In this document: positions 15,935 through 23,749 of the stretch, one piece after another | Numbering within the stretch: position 1 is the stretch's first letter | Layout of the letters: each line of letters opens with the position of its first letter | NCBI GenBank assembly: GCA_003661365.1 | Contig: QMVZ01000008.1 | Location: 1-25,307 of the forward strand | Direction: 5' to 3' | DNA length: 25,307 bases | Source: Thermoproteota archaeon | GTDB lineage: Archaea > Korarchaeota > Korarchaeia > Korarchaeales > Korarchaeaceae | Program-made: the position numbers and the translations under genes | Notes under the pieces: generated by a model | What the model saw: the letters and a program-made list of their open reading frames with translations, nothing else | What the model was told of the DNA's origin: nothing | Database searches by the model: none

Positions 15935-17077
15935 TTGAATCCTAAATCAAGAAGGTTATTCATTGCTCTCTCGATAGCTGGCTTTTTCGCCATATTAAGT
16001 TCAACTATGTCCAAATCTCCCACTCTTCCACTTTTTGCTGAGAGCTTAGGCATACACACAGCTGAAATCGGATTCATAGCCTCCATATCCACGTTCGTTG
16101 GAATATTTACGAACGTGATCGCTGGATCTCTGTCAGATAAATATGGGAGAAAGGCCTTGTTAAGGGCGGGCGGCTTTGTTTTTGCTACTGCTCCTTTGTT
16201 TTATTTATTCGTACGAAACTCTTTCCAACTAGCTGCCATAAGGGCCTATCATGGACTTGCTACAGCAACATTCGTTCCTGTCTCTCTAGCTTTCATAGCA
16301 GACATATTTCCAAACAGAAAAGGTGAAATGATGGGTCTCTTCTCGTCTGCCATGACGGCAGGAAGGATGATAGCTCCTCTTTTGGCTGGAACCATCATCC
16401 TTAGGTTTGGATTCAAAGAAGCCTATGAAACGTGTTGGTTGGCGGGAATGATTGCCTTTCCAATTATTTTACTCATCAAAGCTCCTACTTCAAGCCAGAT
16501 GTCTGGATTTAGGCCTTTTAGGCTTATAGGCGGACGAGTCGTGATAGTTGCATCATTTGAAGCCATAAGCTACTTCGTCATGCAAGCTATCGAGACGTTT
16601 CTCCCTCTCTATGCAAGCAGTATTGATATCTCTGCATCGGAGGTGGGAATTCTCTTCACAATCCAGATATTGACCATGGCTCTTCTTAAGCCAATTGCTG
16701 GAAGGGTCTCTGATAGGATAGGGAGAGTTCCTCCCATAATCGTTGGTATGATAGTCATCTCAATGAGCGTAATTGGACTGAGCTTTTCTAGAGGATTTTA
16801 CCTGATGATGTTTTCTCTCGTACTCCTGTCAGCAGGGGTTGCCTTTGTCTTCTCATCTACAAAACCTTTGGCTTCGGAGATCATGGGCTCAAAAATGCAT
16901 GGTACAGCTATCGGGACTACTGAAACCGTAAAGGACATTGGACAGGCATTTGGCCCGGTGATAGTTGGCATACTTATCAGATCCATAGGCTTTAGCTCTG
17001 CTTTCCTTTCATTGGCAGCGTTGCCGTTATTGTTTGCATTGTTCTTCGTAATTATAAGGAAGAGGCTAATTGCTTAG
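15935..17077 (+). CDS. Major facilitator superfamily transporter
   Basis: A 380-residue MFS permease with about twelve helices. The loop 2-3 signature GSLSDKYGRKALL and its repeat in the second half, GRVSDRIGRVPPI, are both clear; a KDIGQAFGPVIVG segment in helix 11 recalls drug-efflux type MFS proteins. The substrate is not readable; drug or metabolite efflux is the usual guess for this size. The start is a TTG at 15935 after a GAGGTGAAAGAGGGG ribosome binding region; the ATG at 15910 and GTG at 15922 are in another frame and stop at once. It is convergent with the small helical partner of the KaiC-like protein. Confidence 0.88.
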   Translation: MNPKSRRLFIALSIAGFFAILSSTMSKSPTLPLFAESLGIHTAEIGFIASISTFVGIFTNVIAGSLSDKYGRKALLRAGGFVFATAPLFYLFVRNSFQLAAIRAYHGLATATFVPVSLAFIADIFPNRKGEMMGLFSSAMTAGRMIAPLLAGTIILRFGFKEAYETCWLAGMIAFPIILLIKAPTSSQMSGFRPFRLIGGRVVIVASFEAISYFVMQAIETFLPLYASSIDISASEVGILFTIQILTMALLKPIAGRVSDRIGRVPPIIVGMIVISMSVIGLSFSRGFYLMMFSLVLLSAGVAFVFSSTKPLASEIMGSKMHGTAIGTTETVKDIGQAFGPVIVGILIRSIGFSSAFLSLAALPLLFALFFVIIRKRLIA

Positions 17078-17089
17078 TGACCCCTAAGA

Positions 17090-17467
17090 TCACAGTTTAA
17101 CAACCCTGATCTCGCCCATAGCCTTGAGTACTTCCATGAAGAACTTCTTAACGTAGTTCTTTGAACCGGACCTTAGCGAAGCAATCAACTCCTCTGCATC
17201 AAAGTACACCCTGAACTCAGTAAGCAGGTAAGCTGATATCATCTTTATGAAAAGATCCGCCCTTTCATCTCCCCCAAGGGATATGCTTAGTAATTCATAG
17301 AATTTAGAGGGATGTTCTAAAAGGACCTGTATCCAATTCATGTCTTTGAACTCCTTTTTCAGATGCCTGATCATTAAGGCCATAAGACCTGGTCCGAGAG
17401 GTCTAACGACTTGTCTCAAGAAGAAATCGAGTTTTTCAGGATCAGGGTGAAATTCCTGTTCATTCAT
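17090..17467 (-). CDS. Small helical protein coupled to the KaiC-like ATPase
   Basis: 125 residues, almost wholly helical, without a motif I can name with confidence. The core (LLEHPSKFYELLSISLGG, then a helix of charged and aliphatic residues) loosely recalls the helical output domains that accompany archaeal KaiC-like proteins (NitrOD5-type); this is tentative. Its ATG overlaps the end of the KaiC-like gene through the shared ATGAATGA (17460-17467), so the two are translationally coupled and probably interact. The stop lies 12 bases beyond the convergent MFS stop. Confidence 0.65.
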   Translation of the reverse strand: MNEQEFHPDPEKLDFFLRQVVRPLGPGLMALMIRHLKKEFKDMNWIQVLLEHPSKFYELLSISLGGDERADLFIKMISAYLLTEFRVYFDAEELIASLRSGSKNYVKKFFMEVLKAMGEIRVVKL

Positions 17468-18860
17468 TTAGATACGGCCTCCCTTTTTTGATTTCAAGCA
17501 TTAGTTCCTTTGTTGAATGGCGGGTTCCTTTTGCCTTTATCACAACAAGTTTTCTTACCCATCTATCATCTACTTTATCGAGGTAGAGGAGAATTCCTAA
17601 CTCAGCTATTTCTAGGATGTCTCCCATGACTCCAGCATGCTCCAATAGATTGTTGGGATATAGATTGACAGCTCCTACAAGAAGGACTGTAGATCCATTA
17701 CCCTTTGAAATGAATTTTAGGCTTCTGATGAACTCAACAAATTCCTCTTCATCATATACCCTCTTTATTGAATTTATCCCGTCCACGACGACTCTTTGCG
17801 GCCTATATCTCTCAAAAATCTGTTTCATGAGCTCTGTTAGGGCACCAGAGGTAAGCCTTCCTGGATAAAGTGATATTATCGTTAGATATTCCCTAAGTTC
17901 ATCTTGTTGAAGACCTATCTCCTCAATAAACTTCCAAATCTGCTCGGAAGATTCTTGAAAGGTTAGGAGAAGAGATTTTTCTTTGGATTTTGCGCCAGCT
18001 ATCAGGAAATTCCTTGCTACAATACTTTTTCCCGTCCCACTTTGTCCCAAAATTATCCCAAAGCACCCTCTCCTCATTCCTCCACCTATCAGATCATCTA
18101 GCTCCTTTATACCAGTACTTATCCTCTCATTGCTTAGTTTCCACTCATATTTCCATCCCATGGGAACGTATATGTCAATTCCCTTCTCGTAAATGACGAA
18201 TTCATACTTTCCAAATCCTAGAGGCCTTCCTCTCATCTTAATTATTTCCATCATCCTTTTTGGAGGACCAATGGAGGTTTCCGTCAATTCTAATTTAATT
18301 AACGCGTCCGTAATGAATTCTTCTACGCCATGTCCAACTGATGCCTCACCTACCGGAAGATCGGCTATTATTATGGCAGTTATTCCCATATCCTTGCATA
18401 TTCTGTATAACGTGTTGTGGAAGAGAGCCCTTACTTCCATAGGCGTGAAGAGATTTGTGAGAGCCGTTATAGAGTCAATGACAAGCCTTTTTGCACCGAT
18501 TTCCTGGATTTTTTCCAGCATTTCATCAAGAACGGCCTCTACACTCGCTTTTTCAGACGCAGTGAATGCTTCTATAAAACGAAAGAGCCCTTTAGATTCA
18601 AGGATTTCAAAATTCATGCCAAGCTGTGCCATGTACGAATAGAATTCCCTTTTAGATTCTGCAAATGAAACGTAAACTCCAGGCTCCTTGTACTTACTAG
18701 CCCCTTCATGTATGAATTTCGCTGCAAACGTGGATTTTCCAGTTCCTGGATTTCCTGCAAGTAGGACGATGCTGTTTCTGACAAAACCTCCATTTGTAAT
18801 CTGGTCAAATCCTGGAATTCCAGTTGGAACGCTCTCTAGCTTCGAATCACCCACATTCAT
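17460..18860 (-). CDS. KaiC-like double-RecA ATPase
   Basis: 466 residues with two RecA-type ATPase domains in tandem, as in cyanobacterial KaiC. Domain 1: Walker A GNPGTGKST (36-44), a single acidic residue in SFAES (Glu68), Walker B LVIDS (126-130). Domain 2: Walker A GQSGTGKSI (272-280), Glu303 in TFQES, Walker B VVVDG (357-361). True KaiC has paired catalytic glutamates after the second strand; here each domain keeps one. Archaeal KaiC-like proteins are thought to be signal-transduction hubs that partner with many output domains; there is no KaiA or KaiB here, so a clock is not implied. It is coupled to the downstream helical gene, with a TackOD1-like gene upstream on the same strand. Confidence 0.93.
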   Translation of the reverse strand: MNVGDSKLESVPTGIPGFDQITNGGFVRNSIVLLAGNPGTGKSTFAAKFIHEGASKYKEPGVYVSFAESKREFYSYMAQLGMNFEILESKGLFRFIEAFTASEKASVEAVLDEMLEKIQEIGAKRLVIDSITALTNLFTPMEVRALFHNTLYRICKDMGITAIIIADLPVGEASVGHGVEEFITDALIKLELTETSIGPPKRMMEIIKMRGRPLGFGKYEFVIYEKGIDIYVPMGWKYEWKLSNERISTGIKELDDLIGGGMRRGCFGIILGQSGTGKSIVARNFLIAGAKSKEKSLLLTFQESSEQIWKFIEEIGLQQDELREYLTIISLYPGRLTSGALTELMKQIFERYRPQRVVVDGINSIKRVYDEEEFVEFIRSLKFISKGNGSTVLLVGAVNLYPNNLLEHAGVMGDILEIAELGILLYLDKVDDRWVRKLVVIKAKGTRHSTKELMLEIKKGRPYLNE

Positions 18861-18876
18861 GCGGATACACTTCCGC
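18861..18876 (-). promoter_or_regulatory. Hairpin directly before the KaiC-like start codon
   Basis: GCGGA and TCCGC form a perfect 5-bp stem with a 6-base loop, ending on the base before the ATG at 18860. No Shine-Dalgarno sequence is visible, so the hairpin could control initiation or be a protein-binding dyad. The rest of the 229-bp gap up to 19089 holds no gene that I can see. Confidence 0.35.
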
Positions 18877-19089
18877 TTAATAGTCTCGACATTGTTGATT
18901 TTTAAGGTAAATGTTACTTAGAGTTAAATGTCATACGAGTTTTTATGGACTCTAAGAACTTAGCGGTGAACTAACTCTCTTTAAGAACAGATACTACTTG
19001 TGCCTGTAATGTACAACTCTTGCATTGTTTTTGTTTAGCTCCTGAGGAATGATCCTATCTCTGGCAACTCAACCTCGGGAAAAAAGCAA

Positions 19090-20076
19090 CTAAGAGATTG
19101 GAAAGGGAATTTCTGAACCTAAAAGACCTGCCAACTTCTTTTTAAGATCCTCTAAGTCCTTAGCTTCGACCATTTCTATTCCAAACGATTTTACAAGGTT
19201 CCTCGTCTCCTTTGAGAACTTCTTGGTTGAAGCGAGGACAAATCTCTTTTCTCCTCCTTCTGGCGATCTAGAGACATCTATAACTTTTGTTATGAAAGGA
19301 GCTACGTTTTCCGAAGAAAGAACACCTTTTCCGCCATATATGTCTACCAAATACTCAGTTCCGTTCTTTTTAGCTCTCAACGAGAAAGTATGCGTAACTC
19401 CAGATTTACCCCTCACTGAAGGCTTTCCTACGACCTTAAATCCTCTATTTTCCAGCTCTCCTGAGAACATTGATGGCCAGAAAATCAGCTCAGATAGTTT
19501 TCTTAATGCGTCGGGATTTATTTTGTAGGAATAAAGAGGCTTCATCTTTCCTTCTTTTTCCTTGAACTTATGATGACATTTAACACAGAGATATACTTTC
19601 TCGGGTGCTTCAAAGAAGTTGCCGCAAGATTTGCACTTGAAAATATCTCCAAGTCTTCTATAATCCTTACCGATCAGTCTAAGGGTCTTCCCACAACTTG
19701 GACATTTGAGGCTGCCGTCTGGCTGTAGGAACTCTTCCTCAAAACCAACGTAACCGCAGCCATAGTGCTCAATAACTTCTCCCTTCTGAAGATTGGAAGA
19801 GCCACAATACGGACATGCTTGCTGGGTTATGTGAAGGGGGGATTCACACTTCGGACATACCAAGTATTCTCCTACCTTTTCTTTTGTCAGAATTCCTTGT
19901 TTCGCAAGTTCTTCTAGGATTTTACCGCTAGGATCTAATCCCAACAACTCCAATTCAGGGTAAATGTAGCCCCTAGATGGATCCAGTTCAGGTGAGAGTT
20001 CCATATCTTGGTTCTCTAGCAGCCATTCGAGTAGTGTTCTGACGTCTTCCCTTTCAAAGAGTTTTGATGTCGACAT
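19090..20076 (-). CDS. TackOD1-like multi-zinc-ribbon protein with nuclease-like C-terminus
   Basis: 328 residues in three parts. Residues 1-70 are helical, possibly winged-helix-like. Residues 74-167 are a chain of zinc ribbons: C74/C77 with C88/C91, then H104/C107, C125/C128, C148/C151 and C164/C167. The order IEHYGCGYVG, LKCPSCGKTL, GKDYRRLG matches my knowledge of the thaumarchaeal output domain TackOD1, found with KaiC and response-regulator proteins. Residues about 195-328 (RGFKVVGKPSVRGKSGVTHTF, then LVDIYGG and KRFVLAS) resemble Mrr-like restriction-endonuclease folds of the PD-(D/E)XK type, but catalytic residues are not certain. It probably acts as a DNA-binding or sensory output protein. 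Same strand as and upstream of the KaiC-like gene. Confidence 0.7.
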   Translation of the reverse strand: MSTSKLFEREDVRTLLEWLLENQDMELSPELDPSRGYIYPELELLGLDPSGKILEELAKQGILTKEKVGEYLVCPKCESPLHITQQACPYCGSSNLQKGEVIEHYGCGYVGFEEEFLQPDGSLKCPSCGKTLRLIGKDYRRLGDIFKCKSCGNFFEAPEKVYLCVKCHHKFKEKEGKMKPLYSYKINPDALRKLSELIFWPSMFSGELENRGFKVVGKPSVRGKSGVTHTFSLRAKKNGTEYLVDIYGGKGVLSSENVAPFITKVIDVSRSPEGGEKRFVLASTKKFSKETRNLVKSFGIEMVEAKDLEDLKKKLAGLLGSEIPFPIS

Positions 20077-20210
20077 ATGGATCCCTTGAAGTTCTCCAAC
20101 TTCTTTTAGAGGGAAACTAATCTTAAAAGATTTCCTTTCTATAGGAGTTTTCTGCTAATGCCTTCACTCTAACTCCCAACTTTAACGCAGAATAAGAAAC
20201 TATTTTGGCA

Positions 20211-20220
20211 AGTTTTAATT
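20211..20220 (+). promoter_or_regulatory. TATA element of the GTPBP1-like gene
   Basis: TTTTAATT lies about 30 bases before the ATG at 20247, which fits leaderless transcription and supports that ATG over the TTG at 20241. Confidence 0.4.
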
Positions 20221-20246
20221 AACAGACAGTTGTCCATTACTTGATC

Positions 20247-21821
20247 ATGAAAAGAGAAACAGAGGAAGGCAAAATAGAGTACAAGCTTAAGCTAAACGCA
20301 CAAACAGAGGAAAGACTGCAAAAACTGGCAACACAGCTTGCTTACAGGTTAGGTGAAGGCGGTGGGGAGGCCTTTTACGAGCTTGGAGTCTCTGATGATG
20401 GAGAACCGCTTGGTTTGACTGAAGAAGAGGCAAGAGAATCGTTTAAAATTATGGAACAAATAAGTAAGACGGTAGGAGCTTCCTTTATAGTCGTTAGAAA
20501 GGAAAAAGCGAAGAGAGGTTATGTGTATGAACTTCTTGTGAGGAAAACAGTTGATTCTCCACCCATTCAAATATCTGTAGCGCTTCTGGGAAACGTAGAT
20601 GCAGGAAAATCCACCCTAAAGGGCGTGCTAGTTTACGGAACCCTTGATGACGGCGATGGAAAGGCAATGAGCTTAGTTGCCAAGTACTTACACGAGTTGA
20701 AGTTCAGAAGGTCATCATCCGTTTCAGTTCATGTTTTAGGCTTCAATGAAATGGGAGAATCGATCAATGACTCCCTTAGAACCTATGACGAGGCCAAAGT
20801 ATACTTGGAAGGATCTAAGATAGTCACTCTGATAGACCTTGCCGGTCATGAGAGGTATTTGAAAACGACCATGAGAGGGGTTCTTGGGCATCTCCCTGAC
20901 TACACATGCATGGTTGTTGGTGCCAACGCAGGTCCAATAGGAACTTTTAGAGAACACTTAGGAATGACCGTTGCTTTGGGAATACCTTGCTTTGTTGTGA
21001 TCACGAAGGTGGATATGGCTCCCCAAGCAGTGCTGGAGAGAAACTTGGAAAAGGTAATACACCTCTTAAAGTTACCAGGAATTAACAAAATACCCTTCAT
21101 AATAAGAAGCAAGAATGATGCAGCTATTGCAGCAAGACATATGCCCCATGGAAGAGTTGCTCCTATCTTCCTCATCTCAAATGTCACTGGTCAGGGCTTG
21201 CAGGAGCTCAAAGCTTTTCTCAACATGCTCCCGCCAAAGATAGATTGGCATGAGAAAGCTAAAGGAAAGTTTCTGTGCTACATCGATGAGAAGTTTGATG
21301 TGTCTGGTGTTGGGCTTGTGGTTGCGGGTTTGGTGGAGGAGGGTACCGTTAAGAGCGGAGACCGAGTGCTTCTTGGACCATTTGATGATGGATCCTTTAG
21401 AACTGTAAGGGTTAAGTCAATAGAGGTGAACAGAGTTCGCGTCGAAAGGGCTGAGGCAGGTCAGATTGCGGCATACGCTATTACAAACGCCAAGTATGAG
21501 GAAATAAGAAGAGGAATGGTATTACTTGATCTTGATGCCACGCCTGTAGCTGTAAGAAAGTTTAGGGCTCACATAAGAGTCCTGCATCACCCAACAACAA
21601 TAAAAGTCGGATATGAGCCAGTTATTCAGATGAAAACGATAAGACAGGCCGCAAGACTCGTAAATACCACGAAGAAATTCCTGAGAAGCGGGGACACCGA
21701 CGTAGTTGAGTTTTACTTCATTCTTAGACCAGAGTATGTCAGGAAGGGAGACGTATTCTTCTTCAGGGAAGGTAGGACAAAGGGTATAGGAACGGTGGTT
21801 GGGATTAGTGGAACATCATAA
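20247..21821 (+). CDS. GTPBP1/2-like translational GTPase
   Basis: 524 residues of the EF-Tu superfamily, GTPBP1-like branch found in archaea and eukaryotes; eukaryotic GTPBP1 can deliver aminoacyl-tRNA and acts in mRNA surveillance and ribosome rescue. An N-terminal GTPBP1-specific region (about 1-105, with VSDDGEPLGLTEEE) precedes the G domain: G1 GNVDAGKST (115-123), G3 DLAGHERY (197-204), G4 TKVD (253-256). Two beta-barrel domains follow from about 335 (the VSGVGLVVAGLVEEG segment, then VRKFRAHIRVLHHPTTIKVGY). The insert between G1 and G3 (FRRSSSVSVHVLGFN) is typical of this branch. It is cytosolic. A T-rich tract behind the stop suggests a single-gene transcript. Confidence 0.92.
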   Translation: MKRETEEGKIEYKLKLNAQTEERLQKLATQLAYRLGEGGGEAFYELGVSDDGEPLGLTEEEARESFKIMEQISKTVGASFIVVRKEKAKRGYVYELLVRKTVDSPPIQISVALLGNVDAGKSTLKGVLVYGTLDDGDGKAMSLVAKYLHELKFRRSSSVSVHVLGFNEMGESINDSLRTYDEAKVYLEGSKIVTLIDLAGHERYLKTTMRGVLGHLPDYTCMVVGANAGPIGTFREHLGMTVALGIPCFVVITKVDMAPQAVLERNLEKVIHLLKLPGINKIPFIIRSKNDAAIAARHMPHGRVAPIFLISNVTGQGLQELKAFLNMLPPKIDWHEKAKGKFLCYIDEKFDVSGVGLVVAGLVEEGTVKSGDRVLLGPFDDGSFRTVRVKSIEVNRVRVERAEAGQIAAYAITNAKYEEIRRGMVLLDLDATPVAVRKFRAHIRVLHHPTTIKVGYEPVIQMKTIRQAARLVNTTKKFLRSGDTDVVEFYFILRPEYVRKGDVFFFREGRTKGIGTVVGISGTS

Positions 21822-21837
21822 ATGCTAAACTAGCCGA

Positions 21838-21852
21838 TTTTATTTCTTTTTT
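21838..21852 (+). terminator. T-rich terminator of the GTPBP1-like gene
   Basis: TTTTATTTCTTTTTT begins 16 bases after the stop, in the gap before a convergent gene; a typical archaeal T-tract terminator. Confidence 0.6.
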
Positions 21853-21870
21853 ACGAGCTAAAACGTCGGG

Positions 21871-22089
21871 CTATTCCTCTATTTCAAAAACCTTGTTTCT
21901 GGAAGTTGTCCCACGAACTAGTCGCACCTTAGAAGGGCTAACTCCGAAATGCTTGGCTATTATTTTAATGGCCTCCTCATTCGCCTTTCCTCTTTCAGGA
22001 GAGGATCTAACCCTCACAACTATCTCTCCATACTCCTCGGTTATGCTCGGAGACTTGGATTTTGGAATTACCTTAACTCGAATCCTCAA
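21871..22089 (-). CDS. YggU/DUF167 family protein
   Basis: 72 residues of the YggU (DUF167) family, whose function is unknown. The signature is complete: RVKVIPKSKS, then IVVRVRSSPERGKANEEAI, then VRLVRGTTSRNKVFEI; the conserved PERGKAN loop and the RGTTSRNK turn are typical. The length is normal for the shorter archaeal members. It stands alone, convergent with the GTPBP1-like gene and divergent from the accessory island that follows. Confidence 0.9.
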   Translation of the reverse strand: MRIRVKVIPKSKSPSITEEYGEIVVRVRSSPERGKANEEAIKIIAKHFGVSPSKVRLVRGTTSRNKVFEIEE

Positions 22090-22175
22090 GGTAAACCCAG
22101 CCGTTAGGAATGCTTCAAGATTAAAGCATTTAACTTAGATATTCCTATATCCTATACTCAAGAAGGAGTGAAAAA

Positions 22176-22980
22176 TTGGGAAGGGCTCAATACCACATAG
22201 GTCTCGTCATATTGTTTGTAGCAGCATTTGCAGGCCTTTATCTTTACAAAACCGTACTTGCTTGAGAAGTTCTGCAAGGTTGCCAATGAGCTTGGGATTA
22301 AAGGAGCAAAGCGAATAGACGTGATATGGTTGCTCAACAACGCGAGCTTCTACGGATTCTTCAGCGAGGAAGGGCTTAGAAGGGCTCTAGCGTTCGTTAA
22401 CGATACGTCGAAGGAAATAAGCTTCAACTTCAAGTACCCGATATGTCATGCAGCTCTAGCAGATGCAGGTTACTTCTGCCCTTCGGTTTTCGATTATCCA
22501 TGGGAAGCTAAGGTTCTCGCCTTACAGGTTGGAGAGCTCCCCTACTACGTTGGGATGAGGGAGCTAAACGGCACTGATTACCTCTGGCTAAATGTTTTGA
22601 AGCCATACGTCGACTGGAGGGCTGAAGAGCTTAATAGCGGGAACTTAACGCCCTTGGGGATTAAGTTAAATCAGGAGCTTAAGGCAATGGCTCAAGCTGG
22701 TAAGGATGAAGCGGTTATAGAGGCTGCGATGCGTTGTGCCTATCCCTTCGACGTCTTCTTCAACCACGATTTGTTGGGAAGGGACGACGGAAGGTACCTA
22801 TGGAACAGCAGGGAGGGGAAGGACAAGGTAATGCTCATGAAGGCTTTGCGCCAAGGTGTGATAAACATGCAGTACAACGCATCCTTGGGTTGCTCTCCTT
22901 TCGAATACTTAGTTAAGTTCGTCAGGGAAAATTTTGAGAGAAAAAACAAGGTTTACAAGCTATCTTTACTAGATGCCTAA
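22176..22980 (+). pseudogene. Membrane-anchored surface protein split by a frameshift
   Basis: A good ribosome binding site (AAGGAG, 22163-22168) precedes a TTG at 22176. This frame gives a short polar start and a clear membrane segment (YHIGLVILFVAAFAGLYLY) and then stops at 22263-22265. A +1 shift near 22250-22262 joins it to the long frame (open at 22228-22980), which continues as EKFCKVANELGIKGAKRIDV and runs about 240 residues. The long part alone has no good start signal, so the two frames are probably one gene: an anchor or signal followed by an extracellular domain. The domain has five N-x-S/T sequons (NAS, NDT, NGT, NLT, NAS) and several Cys, as expected outside the cell. I do not recognise the family. 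The break may be genuine decay, programmed recoding or a sequence error. Confidence 0.55.
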
Positions 22981-23154
22981 CTTGGAGGTCCAGGCAAAGT
23001 TTGGAAGCATAGTAGGGATTACTGGAGAGAAATGGCAAGACAAGATGGAGAGCTCATCAAGAAAGATTCATTGGCTTTGTACATCATAGGTTTTCCGCAA
23101 TATCTCAATCTTCATGGTCTTCCTGCAAATCCGAAATTCAACATAGCCGAACAA
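22981..23154 (+). pseudogene. Coding-looking continuation after the stop
   Basis: After the TAA at 22978 the same frame stays open and reads like protein (GGPGKVWKHSRDYWREMA, then GELIKKDSLALYIIGFP) with the genome's usual codons. It has only an internal ATG at 23032 and no ribosome binding site for it. It is either the remains of a longer version of the preceding gene or a fragment of another gene. From about 23155 on, the frame merely shadows the Cys-rich fragment on the other strand. Confidence 0.35.
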
Positions 23155-23466
23155 TCAAGACCTTACTTCACAAGGCTGGTAGCAGCCATCCACATCCATA
23201 CATATCGTTCCAGCAGGACATTCTTCCGCAGGAGCAGTGGTTGTTGTCGTTGTCTTCTTTGTAGTCGTTGTTGTTTGACAACTCCATTCGCAGTAACCAT
23301 CGGGACAAAGTTGAAGGTTGCTGCAACAGGGATAACCACACTGATTTTTGTTCTCTCCTACTTCAGTACAGTAGCTACAATCGCCTACGTTACTACCACA
23401 AACGTCCCTTGTACAAGAAACACCGTCATCGCAGCTCCAACAAAGATATCTGATGGCATCGGTTAT
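23155..23466 (-). pseudogene. Cys-rich, Thr-linker secreted-type protein fragment without a start
   Basis: On the minus strand a frame is open from 23466 (just after a TAA at 23467-23469) to a TGA at 23155: 103 residues with 16 cysteines. The first part (WSCDDGVSCTRDVCGSNVGD and a further Cys cluster with GYPCCSNLQLC) resembles the CDDGVxCTxDxC repeats of secreted proteins (CTDC-like). Then comes a linker of mostly Thr with two Lys (about 13 residues), and a last Cys cluster (EECPAGTICMDVDGCYQPC). Such Cys clusters and Thr linkers belong to exported, disulfide-bonded proteins. There is no ATG, GTG or TTG near the 5' end and no signal peptide, so the N-terminal part is missing. The vapBC pair starts 44 bases beyond the open end, a possible cause. 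Confidence 0.6.
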
Positions 23467-23476
23467 TTAGTAGAAT

Positions 23477-23488
23477 TATTTAAATAAT
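23477..23488 (+). promoter_or_regulatory. TATA element of vapBC
   Basis: TATTTAAATAAT in an A/T-rich stretch is centred about 29 bases before the ATG at 23510, fitting leaderless transcription of the antitoxin gene. Antitoxins of this family often bind such A/T-rich sites to repress their own operon. Confidence 0.5.
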
Positions 23489-23509
23489 AATAAATAATCT
23501 TCCATAGTA

Positions 23510-23749
23510 ATGACTAGGGTCAAGGTCACTAGAAGCTATCAGGTCACGATACCCAAAGAGATAAGGGAAAGAATAGGGCTAAAGGAAGGTGATTACTTAC
23601 AAGTTGAAGTTGACGACGAAGGAAGGATAATAATGTCTAAATCTAGGAAGAAAAGGAGGACTTTGAGAGCTGGTAGGCCCCTTAAGCCTGATGAGATAGA
23701 GAAGCTCATAGAGCTTGGAATCAAGAGAAGTCTCATTTCTGGTGAGTAA
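23510..23749 (+). CDS. vapB: AbrB/MazE-type antitoxin (VapB)
   Basis: 79 residues. The N-terminal half is a SpoVT-AbrB swapped-hairpin DNA-binding domain (VKVTRSYQVTIPKEIRERIG, then LKEGDYLQVEVDDEGRIIM); the basic C-terminal tail (KSRKKRRTLRAGRPLKPDEI) would wrap the toxin. It neutralises the PIN-domain RNase encoded next and probably represses the operon. Its end overlaps the toxin start by 8 bases when the toxin starts at GTG 23742, the classic toxin-antitoxin arrangement. Confidence 0.92.
   Translation: MTRVKVTRSYQVTIPKEIRERIGLKEGDYLQVEVDDEGRIIMSKSRKKRRTLRAGRPLKPDEIEKLIELGIKRSLISGE

Noticed and set aside
22257..22266. RF2-type programmed +1 frameshift site
   Set aside because: The codon before TGA is GCT, and slippage to CTT would not keep tRNA-Ala pairing; no RF2-like CTTTGA is present. 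The break itself is still reported.
23200..23290. Simple-sequence repeat (ACA/ACG/ACT runs)
   Set aside because: Explained as the Thr-rich linker of the Cys-rich fragment, with mixed Thr codons rather than a pure microsatellite.
23032..23487. 151-codon plus-strand frame as a protein
   Set aside because: Only its first 40 or so codons look coding; the rest is the shadow of the Cys-rich fragment on the other strand and has an unnatural composition.
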